Assembly (NCBI GenBank): GCA_016946835.1
Contig: JACVTC010000123.1
Coordinates: forward strand, 21,001-85,000
Direction: 5' to 3'
DNA length: 64,000 bases
Source: Neocallimastix lanati (nom. inval.)
Taxonomy: Eukaryota > Neocallimastigomycota > Neocallimastigomycetes > Neocallimastigales > Neocallimastigaceae
Shown: piece by piece, positions 21,601 to 31,283 of the stretch
Position numbering within the stretch: the stretch's first letter is position 1
Layout of the letters: the number at the start of each line of letters is the position of its first letter
Notes under the pieces: model-generated
Database searches by the model: none
What the model was told of the DNA's origin: nothing
What the model saw: only the letters and a program-made list of their open reading frames with translations
Made by a program: the position numbers and the translations under genes

Positions 21601-22685
21601 GGTGAATGAAGGCTTAACCAATCTCTTCCAAGGATTGCAGATACGTCTTGAAGTTGTAAATTGGCTATAAAGAATTCAAATGTTTCCGTATGGTCCATGA
21701 AAGTAAGCTTAAGACGTTTTGTAACTTGTTTTATAGCCATATTCTTTTCATTAGGAAGTTTTACATTGATCGTATTTGAGAGGTTTGAATAAGGAATTTT
21801 GTTTGCTGTTACGAAGCTTTTGCAGAGATAACTTCTAGCAGAGCCCGAGTCAATAAGGATTCTGGTTTTAATCTTTTTGTTATTAACGGTTAACAAGAAA
21901 GTTGTAGTCATTTTATTATTATGACTTGGGGTGTAATTTGCTGATAAAATACTTCCATTGTCTCGTCCCTTATGGTGCTTATTGCGTTTAAATTTGTTTT
22001 CGGTCATGTTAGTTTCGTTTCTTTTTCGTTTGAAAGATTTACTATTCTTTGGCTTGTAGTCATTGGTCTTTACTTTTTGCTTAAGTAAACATTTTCTATC
22101 AATATTGATAATAGAATTTGTTGCCTCAAATAAACTTTTAGGTTTGTCTAATTTATTGAACTCTGTTTTAACATCCTCAAGAAGACCTCTTTTGATTAGG
22201 TCAATGAATACATCGTCCGGCCATCCAATACGTCCAGCTAACCTTCGAAATTCAATAGTATATAATGCGGCTCTTCCTAAATGAAGTTGTTTTAAGTTTA
22301 GAAGTTGTTCAATAAGAACATCCTTCTGTTCTTTAGTATCCCCAAAATTGCTTATCAAAATATCTTTAAAGGTGTCATAGCTTAACGAATTTAAAGTCCC
22401 ATCAGCCTTCAATGAAAGTCCCCATTTCTTTGGAGGTCCATGTAACATGCTGATAACATAAGAAATTTTTAAGTCGTCCGTGGAAAAAGAGTTGGGATGT
22501 TTTTTAAAAAACAATTCACTCTGTTCCAGGAGCTCATTAACGTTAAGTTTGTTGTTATCAGCTAAGTCCTTGGATAACACTCCGTTGGCGGAAAAGAAGG
22601 TAGGAATAAATTCTGTTAAAGCTGTTATAAGCTTTGAGGATTCAACTTCACTTGGAATTTGGGCGTTATTACTATTGGATTCCAT
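18690..22685 (-). CDS. Gypsy-2 Gag-Pol polyprotein (1331 aa), open but internally rearranged
   Basis: One frame from ATG 22685. Gag spans about 1-250 and has a basic tail without a CCHC knuckle, as in Tf1. The protease active site is LIDSGS (D279). RT shows CVDYRKPNSIT, LDLRSAYNLV, MPFGLRNAPSVFQ and catalytic YLDD (572-575). RNase H (ETDASDFAVG, ITDHRNLLYF) and integrase follow (zinc HDSPTNGHQG...CSTCARC; DDE residues in GVDFIVSLP, VSDHGSQFSS, NGQVERANS). It ends after PVFHISQLEPY with no chromodomain. Two oddities: the N-terminal RT segment found in its relatives (LPPHR...GPIYPLT...GFIRKS) is missing in frame, and about 56 residues between RNase H and integrase are duplicated. The frame is open, but RT activity is doubtful. 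Confidence 0.93.
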   Translation of the reverse strand: MESNSNNAQIPSEVESSKLITALTEFIPTFFSANGVLSKDLADNNKLNVNELLEQSELFFKKHPNSFSTDDLKISYVISMLHGPPKKWGLSLKADGTLNSLSYDTFKDILISNFGDTKEQKDVLIEQLLNLKQLHLGRAALYTIEFRRLAGRIGWPDDVFIDLIKRGLLEDVKTEFNKLDKPKSLFEATNSIINIDRKCLLKQKVKTNDYKPKNSKSFKRKRNETNMTENKFKRNKHHKGRDNGSILSANYTPSHNNKMTTTFLLTVNNKKIKTRILIDSGSARSYLCKSFVTANKIPYSNLSNTINVKLPNEKNMAIKQVTKRLKLTFMDHTETFEFFIANLQLQDVSAILGRDWLSLHSPYIDYKNNKIYFLESYCKNHCPSAKGNRFVFHSSDITASLLPNNEQKRETSLDSIIPDSISEDELSDMDICAVLIQDSKMKDSDKNEEIIKKSPTGAPVLFVKKHDCSLRLCVDYRKPNSITIRNSYPIPRISDLIESFKGAIIFSRLDLRSAYNLVRVKKGHEYLTAFRTPFGHFEYRVMPFGLRNAPSVFQRFIQDIFSDDIGLFLFVYLDDIIIYSKNLTEHIKHVHHVLSLLVKNGLYVKLEKCEFHVPETTFLGFVVSINGLSMDKNKVKSILEWPTPKNMNELQSFLGLCNYYRKFIKNFAIIMEPLRILLKKNNEFKWNDDAENAFKKLKLAFTTDEILIYPDPDKEFTVETDASDFAVGCILSQISDKDNELHPVAFHSRSLSSSELNYTIYDKELLAIITAFETWRHHLEGAKFPIQIITDHRNLLYFKKPQHLNQRQIRWSLFLSKFDFRISFRPGSRCGKPDSLSRRPDYKSVVSLHNKDRPLLDDNAFCCANTIISSLIDTQPTDKFCGSRSSEPDSSSRRPDYNSVVSLHNKDRPLLDDNALCCANTDNISSLIDAQTADTYCKSILEKIKTKSNTVKSSLFSLNEGVLHFQNRIIVPSTLRARILKSFHDSPTNGHQGIDKTLDKIKRYYWWPNMKKDIHNYVLSCSTCARCKIRRHKPYGKIQPLPVPNKPWEIIGVDFIVSLPSSQDCTCIMVVSDHLTKMIHLVPCSDVPSADLTAKMLLYNVFRYHGFPKIIVSDHGSQFSSEFWTSLCSALNTKPRLATAHHQQTNGQVERANSVIEQYLRCYCSTAQNEWCFYLPLCEMAYNNSFHKSINMSPFCANYGFNPVCNIDSPPVLLKDNASVLTRDWSAHFDALKKHLIKAKEDFKKFGDSRKASGPTFHVNDMVWLKRYYFSNEPAKKLSNQYLGPFKVIEVRERMNYRLELPENLHLHPVFHISQLEPYTERDIGLKEPSP
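19884..20219 (-). repeat. Tandem duplication (about 168 bp) inside Gypsy-2 pol
   Basis: The segment encoding PDYNSVVSLHNKDRPLLDDN...CCANT...SSLIDAQ occurs twice (offset 168 bp, for example GTCAGCCGTTTGGG at 19884 and GTCAGTCGGTTGGG at 20052). It stays in frame and the copies differ at several bases. Confidence 0.9.
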
Positions 22686-24006
22686 TTTTACCTAAATTAT
22701 AAATTATATTAACTATGAAATATATATATATGTTTATTATGATTATAAGGTCATAGTTAGGAAGTTTTTGGCGAAAGAAAACAGTTGAATAAGAAAATAC
22801 TCAAGCATTTCCAGACGATTTTCCAGAAGCACGTTAGCAGTAACAGTAGTATGTACTTAATGACGGGAGCAGCTTGCCTATTACTGGTGTCATGTTCCCG
22901 CGTACACCACGATTGCAACCTACCACACATCGGATAGGCCAGTCCAGAGCTGCCCAGATCGCTGCCTGTGACAGATAAACTTAATCCGGAAACTGTTACC
23001 TAGATGCTAACACACTTCTGCTTCTAAGGTCTGTACTAAGTCTTGGTTCTTCTATATTGTTTCCTTGGCCTACTTCTTCCAGTTCTATTTCCCTAAAATC
23101 ATGTAAACATATGTTAGTGTATTTATGTGTTCTTATTATTGTTATTATTTATTTTATTATTGCTATTTATTGTTGTTTAATTTTTTTTATTATTTATCAT
23201 TTATCATTTATCATTTATTATTTACTATCATTATTTATTATTATTTATTATTATTTATTATTATTTATTATTATTTATTATTATTTATTATTATTTATTA
23301 TTATTTATTATTATTTATTATTATTTATTATTTATTATTATTTATTATTATTTAGTATTATTTAGTATTATTTAGTATTATTTATTATTTATTATTATTT
23401 ATTATTATTTAGTATTATTTAGTATTATTTATTATTATTTATTATTATTTATTATTATTTTATTATTATTTATTATTATTTATTATTATTTTATTATTAT
23501 TTATTATTATTTTATTATTATTTATTATTATTTATTATTATTTATTATTATTTATTATTATTTATTATTATTTATTATTATTTATTATTATTTATTATTA
23601 TTTATTATTATTTATTATTATTTATTATTATTTATTACTATATATCTATTCTTTTAATTTTTTATGATTTTAATTATTTATCCAACTAATTATTACTATT
23701 TACTTATTTTTTAATATTTAATTTATGGTTTATATTAATTTATTCTTATAATTTCTATACTAAATTATTAATTAATGATTTTTGATCTGATTTACTAATA
23801 TTATCTACTTATATTTTAATATTTAATTTATTTACTATATATTAATTTATTTTTTTTAATTTCTAGATTATTCTATATAATTTATATTATTTTATTTATT
23901 ATTAATCATAAAAATTTTTATTGTACTACACTAAATTATTTTGTACTACTTGATTCTAGAAATTAATTATATTATTAAATTAACTATTCTATTAAACTAT
24001 ACTAAG
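22686..24006 (-). other. Gypsy-2 leader
   Basis: No gene is seen. The gag-proximal part (22790-23060) is strikingly GC-rich for this genome (includes TGTTCCCGCGTACACCACG and GCTGCCCAGATCGCTGCC) and may be structured RNA or a packaging signal, but I found no long perfect stems. The distal part is a microsatellite, then A/T sequence. Confidence 0.55.
23215..23640. repeat. (ATTATTATTT)n-type microsatellite in Gypsy-2 leader
   Basis: About 40 copies of a 10-bp ATTTATTATT unit with slippage variants. The overlapping Tyr/Leu/Ile-rich frames are artefacts of the repeat. Confidence 0.93.
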
Positions 24007-24018
24007 AAGAGTTATTAT
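24007..24018 (-). other. Gypsy-2 self-primer binding site
   Basis: Minus strand ATAATAACTCTT lies directly after the 5' LTR. Its exact 12-nt complement (minus strand AAGAGTTATTAT) is in the LTR at 24306-24295, so the RNA 5' end can fold back and prime, as in Tf1. No tRNA-like TGG start is present. Confidence 0.82.
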
Positions 24019-24998
24019 TGTAATAATTTAATTAAAAAATTATAATTAAATTATTAATCATTAATATTAGCTCTAACTGCTAATATTAAAGGTTTAGAAA
24101 AGAATCATACTTACCTATGGTTCTTTCTAATTATCGAGTTTATTATAACGAATTATAATAGACGAAACACTAAAATTGATAAGGAAAAGTTTTAATTATA
24201 AAATTTGTTTTATTAAAATAATTTGTTTTATTATTTATTAAAAATTTTAAATGTTAAAACTTATTGTTATTATTATTATATTATAATTGTTATAATAATA
24301 ACTCTTGATTTCTCAAAGAGAACTCAAAAGCCTTATTTATACTTTTTTGTCAAAATAAGGTTAAAATCAAAAGAGGTTCTAATCTTAACAAATCTCTTAT
24401 CTAGGAAAAGACTAGAAGAAAAACCTAGATAAGTTTTTTGATCGATATTCTATCCATATCGATCATCGCGTTAATTAAGTAAAACCGATTACTTTTAAGA
24501 AGTAATTGGAAAAACCTTAATTAACCGATTACTTAATCTAATATAATGATCGAAAATAAAAGAATAAAATAATGAAAATTATTTCGATCATAAAATTTAA
24601 AATTTAATCTATTTAGTTCTATTTTATAGAACTTTACATAAAAAATATAAAACAATACATTAATAATAAAATACATGATCAATACAATACAGAATACATG
24701 ATAAAATACAGAATAGTGTTTTAGTTTATGATTTAATGAGTGAGAGAAAACTAAAACTAATAAATTTAATAATTAAGTGAATAATTAAATAAATTTAATA
24801 TTATTTTAAATGTATAAAAATTATTTAATTAAATAAATTTTTAATATTAAACTAAATAAAATTTTAATATATAATTAAATAAATTATTAATTATGATTAA
24901 TTGTATAAATGAAATATGAGTTAAATAAAAGTTATATTAATTATAACTTAACTAAGAAAATATAATTATTTTGTTAAAAATAATTATAGATTCTTACA
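24019..24998 (-). repeat. Gypsy-2 LTR, right copy (5' LTR on minus strand)
   Basis: 980 bp, identical by eye to 17701-18680. The predicted RNA start at about 24306 gives an R-U5 of about 288 nt. Confidence 0.95.
24334..24341 (-). promoter_or_regulatory. Gypsy-2 TATA box
   Basis: Minus strand TATAAATA begins 35 bp upstream of 24306, the RNA 5' end predicted from self-primer complementarity. The two lines of evidence agree. Confidence 0.72.
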
Positions 24999-25248
24999 CA
25001 CGAATCTTAAAAATAATTAACTTGTCTTAGTTGTTAGTAACTAAGTCACCGATTTGAACTTCTCGAGTTCAAATCCGCATAATTTCTTTTTATAAAAAAA
25101 TTTATTTTAAAAAATTCTTATCTTATCAAAAATTATTTTAAAAAGTTCTTATCTTATCAAAAAAAATTTTTTTTTATCAAAAATTTTATCAAATTATCTT
25201 AATTGGTTTAAAATTACATCATAAAAAATTTCTTTTGAAAATTTTTTG

Positions 25249-25256
25249 TATAAATA
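25249..25256 (+). promoter_or_regulatory. Gypsy-3 TATA box
   Basis: TATAAATA, 46 bp upstream of 25295, the RNA 5' end predicted by self-primer complementarity. Confidence 0.65.
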
Positions 25257-25294
25257 CGAGTGAATTTTTCTTCAAAAAATATTTTTAAAAAATC

Positions 25295-25305
25295 GTGTTT
25301 TTTAT
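25295..25305 (+). other. Gypsy-3 predicted RNA 5' end / self-primer
   Basis: GTGTTTTTTAT is the exact reverse complement of the 11 nt that directly follow the LTR (25498-25508). Confidence 0.75.
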
Positions 25306-25497
25306 TAATTATTTAATAAGTAATTTAATTACAAATTTTTAATTAATAAATAAAAAAAAAAAATAAAAATAAAAATAAATTTTAACTTTAAAAAAAATAA
25401 TAAATTCTTTTTTATTAAAAAACTTTTTACTTATTTATTTTTTATACAAACCTAGTGGTGTTAATTATTTTGGGTTACGCCCCGAATTCACGTTACA

Positions 25498-25508
25498 ATA
25501 AAAAACAC
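25498..25508 (+). other. Gypsy-3 self-primer binding site
   Basis: ATAAAAAACAC starts at the first base after the LTR end and pairs with 25295-25305 over 11 nt. Confidence 0.78.
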
Positions 25509-26833
25509 CACTGAAAAGAACCACTACCTTTGTATAAATTCTTTCTTTTGGTTTCTACCCTTCAAGATATACTTTTGGTTTCTACCCTTCAAGATATACT
25601 TTTGGTTTCTACCCTTCAAGATATACTTTTGTTTCTACCCTTCAAGATATACTTTTGGTTTCTACCCTTCAAGATATACTTTTGGTTTCTACCCTCCAAG
25701 AAATACTTTTGGTTTCTACCTTCTGTAACGAAATCTTCAGTTAGTAAAATTAGAACTTTGGTTCAATGGTTAGTTACATTGACCATGACCAATACTTCAT
25801 GGGTTCGACTCACACCTCAACCCATTTTGCATAAATAATTATTTTATTAATTATTTTATTAATTATTAATAATATTTTCTTGAATATTCTTTCTGTATAA
25901 AATTATAGAAAGTTAAAGATTCTTTCGGTTCGTAATTCAACCGAAATGAATTTAGAAATTCTTATTATATAAATTATTTTATTCTTTTTTGATAAGATTC
26001 ATTTTCATCAATTAAAATCTATATTCTAGAAACTTTACATTATTAATTATTACAAACATATTTCTAAATATTTCTTTAAAATTATTTTTACATGTTAAAA
26101 CTGTTTTTCCGTTAAAAGTATAAATAGTGCGAACTTCACGAATGAAAATATTTTTCTTCGTGCTTTTATTAATAATAATTAACGTATAAGTAATTCGAAA
26201 TATTACCTTGTTGATTAATATTAATAATTATTTTAAATTTTATAATTAATAAAAAATATTTCTAATAAAACGAATTATTTATACAGATAGTGTAAACCTA
26301 TTGAGTTTTCTCCTTTCTGTGTTTCTATATCTCATCCCGCCTTTACAATAGAAGCACCTCCGTTACACCTTCCAAGAAATACTTTTGGTTTTTACCTTTC
26401 TTTGATTTCAAGATATACTTTGGTTTCTACCTTTCAAGTTTTACCTTTAGTTACTACTTTGAATTCTTACTTTAGGCTCCTATATTTTTGCATTATTCAG
26501 TGTTTCACTGTGCTTCAACGTTGAATTTCTACCTTTGAGCTTTACTTTTTGTATTTACTTCTTGTTTTTACTGTTTTGAGTCTTTTCTACCTTTTAGTAT
26601 TATCCTCTTTATTGGTATCCCTACAACTACTTTGGTGAACTTCTATTCAGATATATTCCCTTGGTTTTCCAATTACTCCAGGACTTAATTCTACTATTTG
26701 ATTTCTTACTACTAGTAAACCTTGTGTTTTAAAGCAATCCTAAACATCCTAAAAATATAAAATTTAGGTTCAGTCTAACAAAATTTATAATCGTATTCAA
26801 ATCTTGATAAAATTCTTAAAAATTTAATTTAAA
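25509..26833 (+). other. Gypsy-3 leader with 27-bp tandem repeats
   Basis: About seven copies of a 27-bp unit (TTTTGGTTTCTACCCTTCAA...GATATAC) lie at 25540-25725, with diverged copies at 26365-26440. A second TATAAATA occurs near 26120, followed by a CACGAATG motif at 26138. Between them is A/T-rich sequence. No gene is seen. Confidence 0.7.
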
Positions 26834-28840
26834 ATGGAAGATCAAAATAATATTTTAAATAATGCTACTCTTAAAGATGGTTTTGCAGGAGACCGTCGTT
26901 ACTTAAAGGGTTTTTTAGCAAAAATTGAATTGGTTTTTATGCTGTACCCAGACAGATACAACACCGATGAAGCTAAAGTCATATATCTTATATCTAGACT
27001 TTACGGTGATGCTATGAACTGGGCAGCTACTTTAATTGAAAACAGGGATGACTGTCTTGGAGATTATCAAGCATTTAGAGAAAGAATGAAAGCTGTTTTC
27101 GGAGACAACGACTCAGTATTTATCGCCAATCAAAAACTACGTGTAATTAAACAACGAAGACTTGGTGATATTACAAGTTATATTAATGAATTTAATAAAT
27201 ATTCCGATAATTCTTCTTGGAATGAGGATGCAAAAATGGATGCTTTCATTGATGGTCTTCAAGATTCTATTGCAACAAGAATATTAGAAATGTTTCCTGG
27301 TCCCAGAAATCTCCTTTCCCTTCAAACTATTGCAGCAAGAATTGATTCTAGAATTTCTACACATAGACAATTTTTTAATCATAATAAGCATTCAAATGAT
27401 AATAAAACATGTCCAAAGTTTACTCCAAAAAAGAAATCTTCAAATAACAATAATAAATCTTTTAGTAAGCTTTCTAATGAAGAAAGAGAAAGAAGAATTA
27501 GAGAACATCTTTGTCTTTATTGTGCCGATCCAGATCACATTCGTGAAAATTGCCCTAAATTAAAAAAGAATAAACCTTCTTCAAGTTCTCACATTTCAAA
27601 TCCTGTTTTAAATTCAACTCTTAGGCCAAGAATTTCTGACCAACCTAACCACAGGCTTCCAATCTTTGATTTCACTCTTTCTATTTCGGACGTTTCAGTT
27701 AATTCAAAGATTCTTCTGGATTCAGGTTCTCAACTTAATCTTATGGACGTTTATTACGCTAAAGAAAATAACATTCCCTATAATGAAAATTCTAAATTAC
27801 CGAGCGTTTCCGGTATTGGAGGTGATCAATTAATTCTGGGAAAAACTTTACCAATATCACTCAAATACGGAAATCACATTTGTCAAGCTGAATTCTACAT
27901 TGTTGATTTACCCTCTTACTGTGCTATACTTGGTACTGACTGGTTATTCACACACAATCCGACAATAAATTTCGTAACTAAAGAACTATCCTTTAAGTCT
28001 AGCAATTGTATTTCAAATTGTTTACTAACTCCAAATTCTTTTACAGCTCATATTTCTTCTCCTACAACTGTCCCTTCTACAAAAGAAAAGGAACCTGCTA
28101 CTGTTGATAGAATATTAAAATTATTGCCTACTATACTTCAACCTTATAAAGATATTTTTGATGAAGGATCTGCAAACATATTACCACCACATAGGCAGTA
28201 TGATTGTGAGATTAAGCTTAAGCCTAACTCTATCCTTTATTATGGCCCTATCTACCCGCTTACTGATGCTGAGTCTAAAGCTCTTAAAGAATATATTGAA
28301 GAAAATCTCTCAAAAGGCTTTATTCGTAAATCCAAATCTCCTGCTGGTGCTCCTGTATTTTTCGTTTTTAAGAAGAATGGTGAATTACGTATGGTTGTTG
28401 ATTACAGAAAACTTAACGAAATAACAATTCGGGACTCTTATCCATTACCACTTATTAATGACATGCTCGAACATTTAGGTAAAGGTAAAGTATTTTCAAA
28501 ACTCGATCTCCGTTCTGCATATAATCTTGTAAGAATAAAAGAAGGAGACGAGTATAAAACAGCTTTTACCTGCAAGTATGGCCACTTTGAATATTTGGTT
28601 ATGCCTTTCGGGTTAAAAAATGCCCCAGCTGTTTTCCAACACTTCATTAATGATGTATTCGAAGATATTCTTGGTACATATGTCTACTGTTATATCGATG
28701 ATATTATAATCTTCTCCCCAGATATGTCTTCTCATTTTGAACACGTTATCGAAGTTCTCAAAAGACTTCGTAAAGCTGGTCTTTTTGCGAAACTAGAAAA
28801 ATGTGAATTCTTTGTCTTACTTAGATTTCTTTGGTCATAG
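26834..28840 (+). pseudogene. Gypsy-3 gag-protease-RT part of a single-frame Gag-Pol
   Basis: The ATG follows AAA. The Gag core (about 10-180; FAGDRRYLKGFLAKIE, YLISRLYGDAMNWA, YINEFNKYS) leads to a CCHC knuckle CLYCADPDHIRENC (227-240). The protease active site is LLDSGS (D297). RT shows LPPHRQYDCEI, GFIRKSKSPAGAP, VDYRKLNEIT, LDLRSAYNLV, MPFGLKNAPAVFQ and catalytic YIDD (621-624). The frame is lost just after KLEKCEFFV (about 28815), where the next frame takes over at SYLDFFGH. Gag and pol are fused without a stop, as in Tf1-like elements. Confidence 0.93.
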
Positions 28841-29837
28841 AATTTCTGCTACAGGTATATTTATGGATCCCAAAAAGATTTCTTCAATTCTTGAATGGCC
28901 TACTCCAACTTGCGTAAAAGAAATTCAATCTTTCCTTGGACTCACAAATTATTATAGAAGATTTATTCCTGGATTTGCCAAGTTAGCCCATCCACTTAAT
29001 CATCTTTTAAGAAAGAACGTTAAATTTGTATGGTCAATTGAAGCTCAAGAAGCTTTTGATAATATTAAATCGAAATTTTCCTCTTCTCCGGTCCTTGCTT
29101 ACCCTGATCGTAACCTACCTTTCACTGTTGAAACTGACAGCAGTAATTTTGCAATCGGTGCTGTCCTTTCTCAAAAGACTCCTAAAGATAATAAAGTTCA
29201 TCCTATTGCCTTTTATTCAAGATCTCTCTCTCCTGTTGAAAGAAATTATCCAATTTACGATAAGGAACTTTTAGCTATTATTGATTCTTTAGAAAATTGG
29301 AGACACTTTCTAAAGGGTGCGACTCATCCTTTTATTATCTACTCTGATCACCGAAACCTGTTATATCAAAAGAAACCTGAAAAAATGACTCAAAGACTTG
29401 TTCGTTGGTCTCTCTTCTTATCAGAATTTAACTTCAAGATTGAATATCGTTCAGGTTCTTCCAATGGTAAACCCGATGCCTTATCAAGAAGACCTGATTA
29501 TGCTTTGAATTATGAAATTTCCACTTCTGATATTCCATTTACTGTTCTCCGCCCAGAAAACTTTTCTGCTTTTCCAGTCTCTGTTGAAACATTTTCTGAA
29601 AAAATCCTTTCCGAATGTAAAACCGATCCATTTTATCATTCCATTTGCGATTACTTAGAAAACAAGAAATTACCTGTCCCTCATCAAAAAATTAAGGAAT
29701 TCTCAATTAGTAACAGCTACTTACTTTTCCAAAATAAACTCTATGTTCCTCCCAACTGCCGGTCTTTAGCCTTGAAAATTTGTCATGACTCTCCATCCGC
29801 AGGTCATTTTGGTTTTAAAAAACTATTAATCTCTTAA
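28803..29837 (+). pseudogene. Gypsy-3 RNase H and start of integrase
   Basis: The second frame resumes at DFFGHRISATGI. It covers the RT thumb (SFLGLTNYYRRFI), RNase H (ETDSSNFAIGAVLSQ, YDKELLAI, YSDHRNLLY) and the integrase zinc start HDSPSAGHFGFKK. It stops at TAA 29835-29837 because of a one-base slip in the A run at 29817-29822; the next frame continues INLLNRDFWWP. Confidence 0.92.
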
Positions 29838-30730
29838 ATCGTGACTTTTGGTGGCCTTCCCTTAACTCTGACGCTCAAGACTACATCCGATCTTGCGAAA
29901 CTTGTTGTCGTTCAAAGGTACTCCGACATAAACCTTACGGATTTTTACAACCTTTGGAAATCCCTTCTCGTCCTTGGTCTTCAGTCTCTATGGATTTTAT
30001 TACTGATTTATCACTTTCCAATGGGTTTACTTGTATATTTGTTACCGTTGATCGTTTTTCCAAGATGTCTCACTTCATTCCTTTTGCAAATATCCCTTCT
30101 GCTATTGATACCGCTTCTGCTTTCATGAAATCGATCTTCAGACTTCATGGACTCCCTGATGAAATTCTTTCCGATCGTGGATCCCAATTCACTTCTAAAT
30201 TTTGGATTGCTATCTGTAAAGCTCTTGGAATTAATATGAAATACTCTTCACCATTCCATCACCAAACCAACGGTTTGACGGAGAGGGTGAACTCCGTTGT
30301 AGAACAATACCTTAGATGTTTCACAAATTTCAAAGGATTAGATTGGGAGAATTATCTCTATTTAGCCGAATTCAGTTACAATAATGCTCTCCAGGAATCT
30401 TCTAATTATTCTCCTTTTTTTGCAAATTACGGTTACAACCCAAGACATTCTCCTGAAATTCCAAGTATCATAAATGTTCCCAGAGCTGAAGAACTTGTGA
30501 AGAACTTAACAGATCTATCTAAAGAATTAAAGAAGAACTTAGAGTCTGCAAGCAAAAAGCAGGAAGAATATGCAAATAGACACCGAATTAAACCTCCAGA
30601 ATTTAAAACAAACGACAAAGTCTGGCTAAATAGCTCCTTAGTACTCAGAAATAAGAACAAGAAACTTAAACCAAGAAAACTCGGTCCTTTCAAAATATTC
30701 AGAAAGTATCACCAGTTACCTATAAATTAG
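29838..30730 (+). pseudogene. Gypsy-3 integrase
   Basis: The third frame runs from NRDFWWPSL through the zinc cysteines (SCETCCRSK). The DDE core has the first Asp in SMDFITDLSL, the second in LSDRGSQFTS and the Glu in TNGLTERVNS. It then runs to the GPF/Y-like LGPFKIF. Another slip at about 30703 shifts the C-terminus into a further frame. Only the part from 29954 shows as an open frame with Met. Confidence 0.92.
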
Positions 30731-31011
30731 ATCTTCCGAAGAAATTACGAATTCATCCCATTATTCATGTCTCAGAACTTGAACCCTACTACGAAGATAC
30801 TTTTGGAAGAAATCAACCACCACCACCAGTAATAGTCAATAATGAAGAAGAATATGAAGTCGAGAAAATATTGGATAAAAGAACTTACTATGGAAAAATT
30901 CAATATTTAATCAAATGGAAAGGTTATCCAATTTCAGAATCTTCATGGGAACCCGAATCTAATTTAAATTGTCCTGAACTTCTTAAGGATTTCAATTCAA
31001 GGGATAAATAA
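30701..31011 (+). pseudogene. Gypsy-3 Pol C-terminus with chromodomain
   Basis: After the slip the frame reads [20 protein letters not shown] and [10 protein letters not shown], then a chromodomain: [38 protein letters not shown], ending at TAA 31009-31011. The aromatic residues expected for methyl-lysine binding (Y/W around YEVEKIL, WKGY, SSWEP) are present. In chromoviruses this domain steers integration to heterochromatin marks. Confidence 0.9.
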
Positions 31012-31272
31012 CAAAAATATTCTATTTTATTTTATTTTATTTTATTAATTATATCTAAACTCTTATTTATATCAAAATTGAATTTAAATATTTTATTAAT
31101 ATCAAATTATTTTATAAAAAAAAAAAAAAAAAAAAAATTATTTTATCTTTTAATATAGTTAAATTTATTAAATATTTTTAATTCATGTATGTTAAATGTA
31201 AAAAGTTCACTCGTTAGTATATTAAAAATTAATTTTAGTTTAGAATTAGATTCGTCTGGTATCCGAATCCTC

Positions 31273-31283
31273 GAGGAGGACCA
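31273..31283 (+). other. Gypsy-3 polypurine tract
   Basis: GAGGAGGACCA directly before the 3' LTR start TGTAACG. Confidence 0.8.

Larger units (their letters stand above)
17701..24998 (-). mobile_element. Gypsy-2: Ty3/gypsy, single Gag-Pol frame, self-primed type
   Basis: Two 980-bp LTRs (17701-18680, 24019-24998) look identical by eye. Flanks are CACGA on both sides (17696-17700, 24999-25003). The left CACGA overlaps the last two bases of Gypsy-1's LTR, so Gypsy-2 arrived after Gypsy-1. The minus-strand order is 5' LTR, primer site, leader, gag-pol, PPT, 3' LTR. Confidence 0.95.
25005..25497 (+). repeat. Gypsy-3 5' LTR, main part
   Basis: TCTTAAAAATAATTAAC...CACGTTACA. The first nine bases are at 3221-3229. 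U3 contains two adjacent palindromes, 25026-25045 (CTTAGTT/AACTAAG) and 25051-25075 (10-bp GATTTGAACT/AGTTCAAATC), which may bind regulators. Confidence 0.93.

Noticed and set aside
23057-23365. Tyr/Leu/Ile-rich frames in the ATTATTATTT array
   Set aside because: Translation of a microsatellite; no start context or domain.
25755-25835. tRNA-like sequence with GGTTCAATGG and GGGTTCGACTC (A-box and B-box resemblance) in the Gypsy-3 leader
   Set aside because: Acceptor ends do not pair and only three of five T-stem pairs form. It may be a decayed tRNA but is not a supportable gene.
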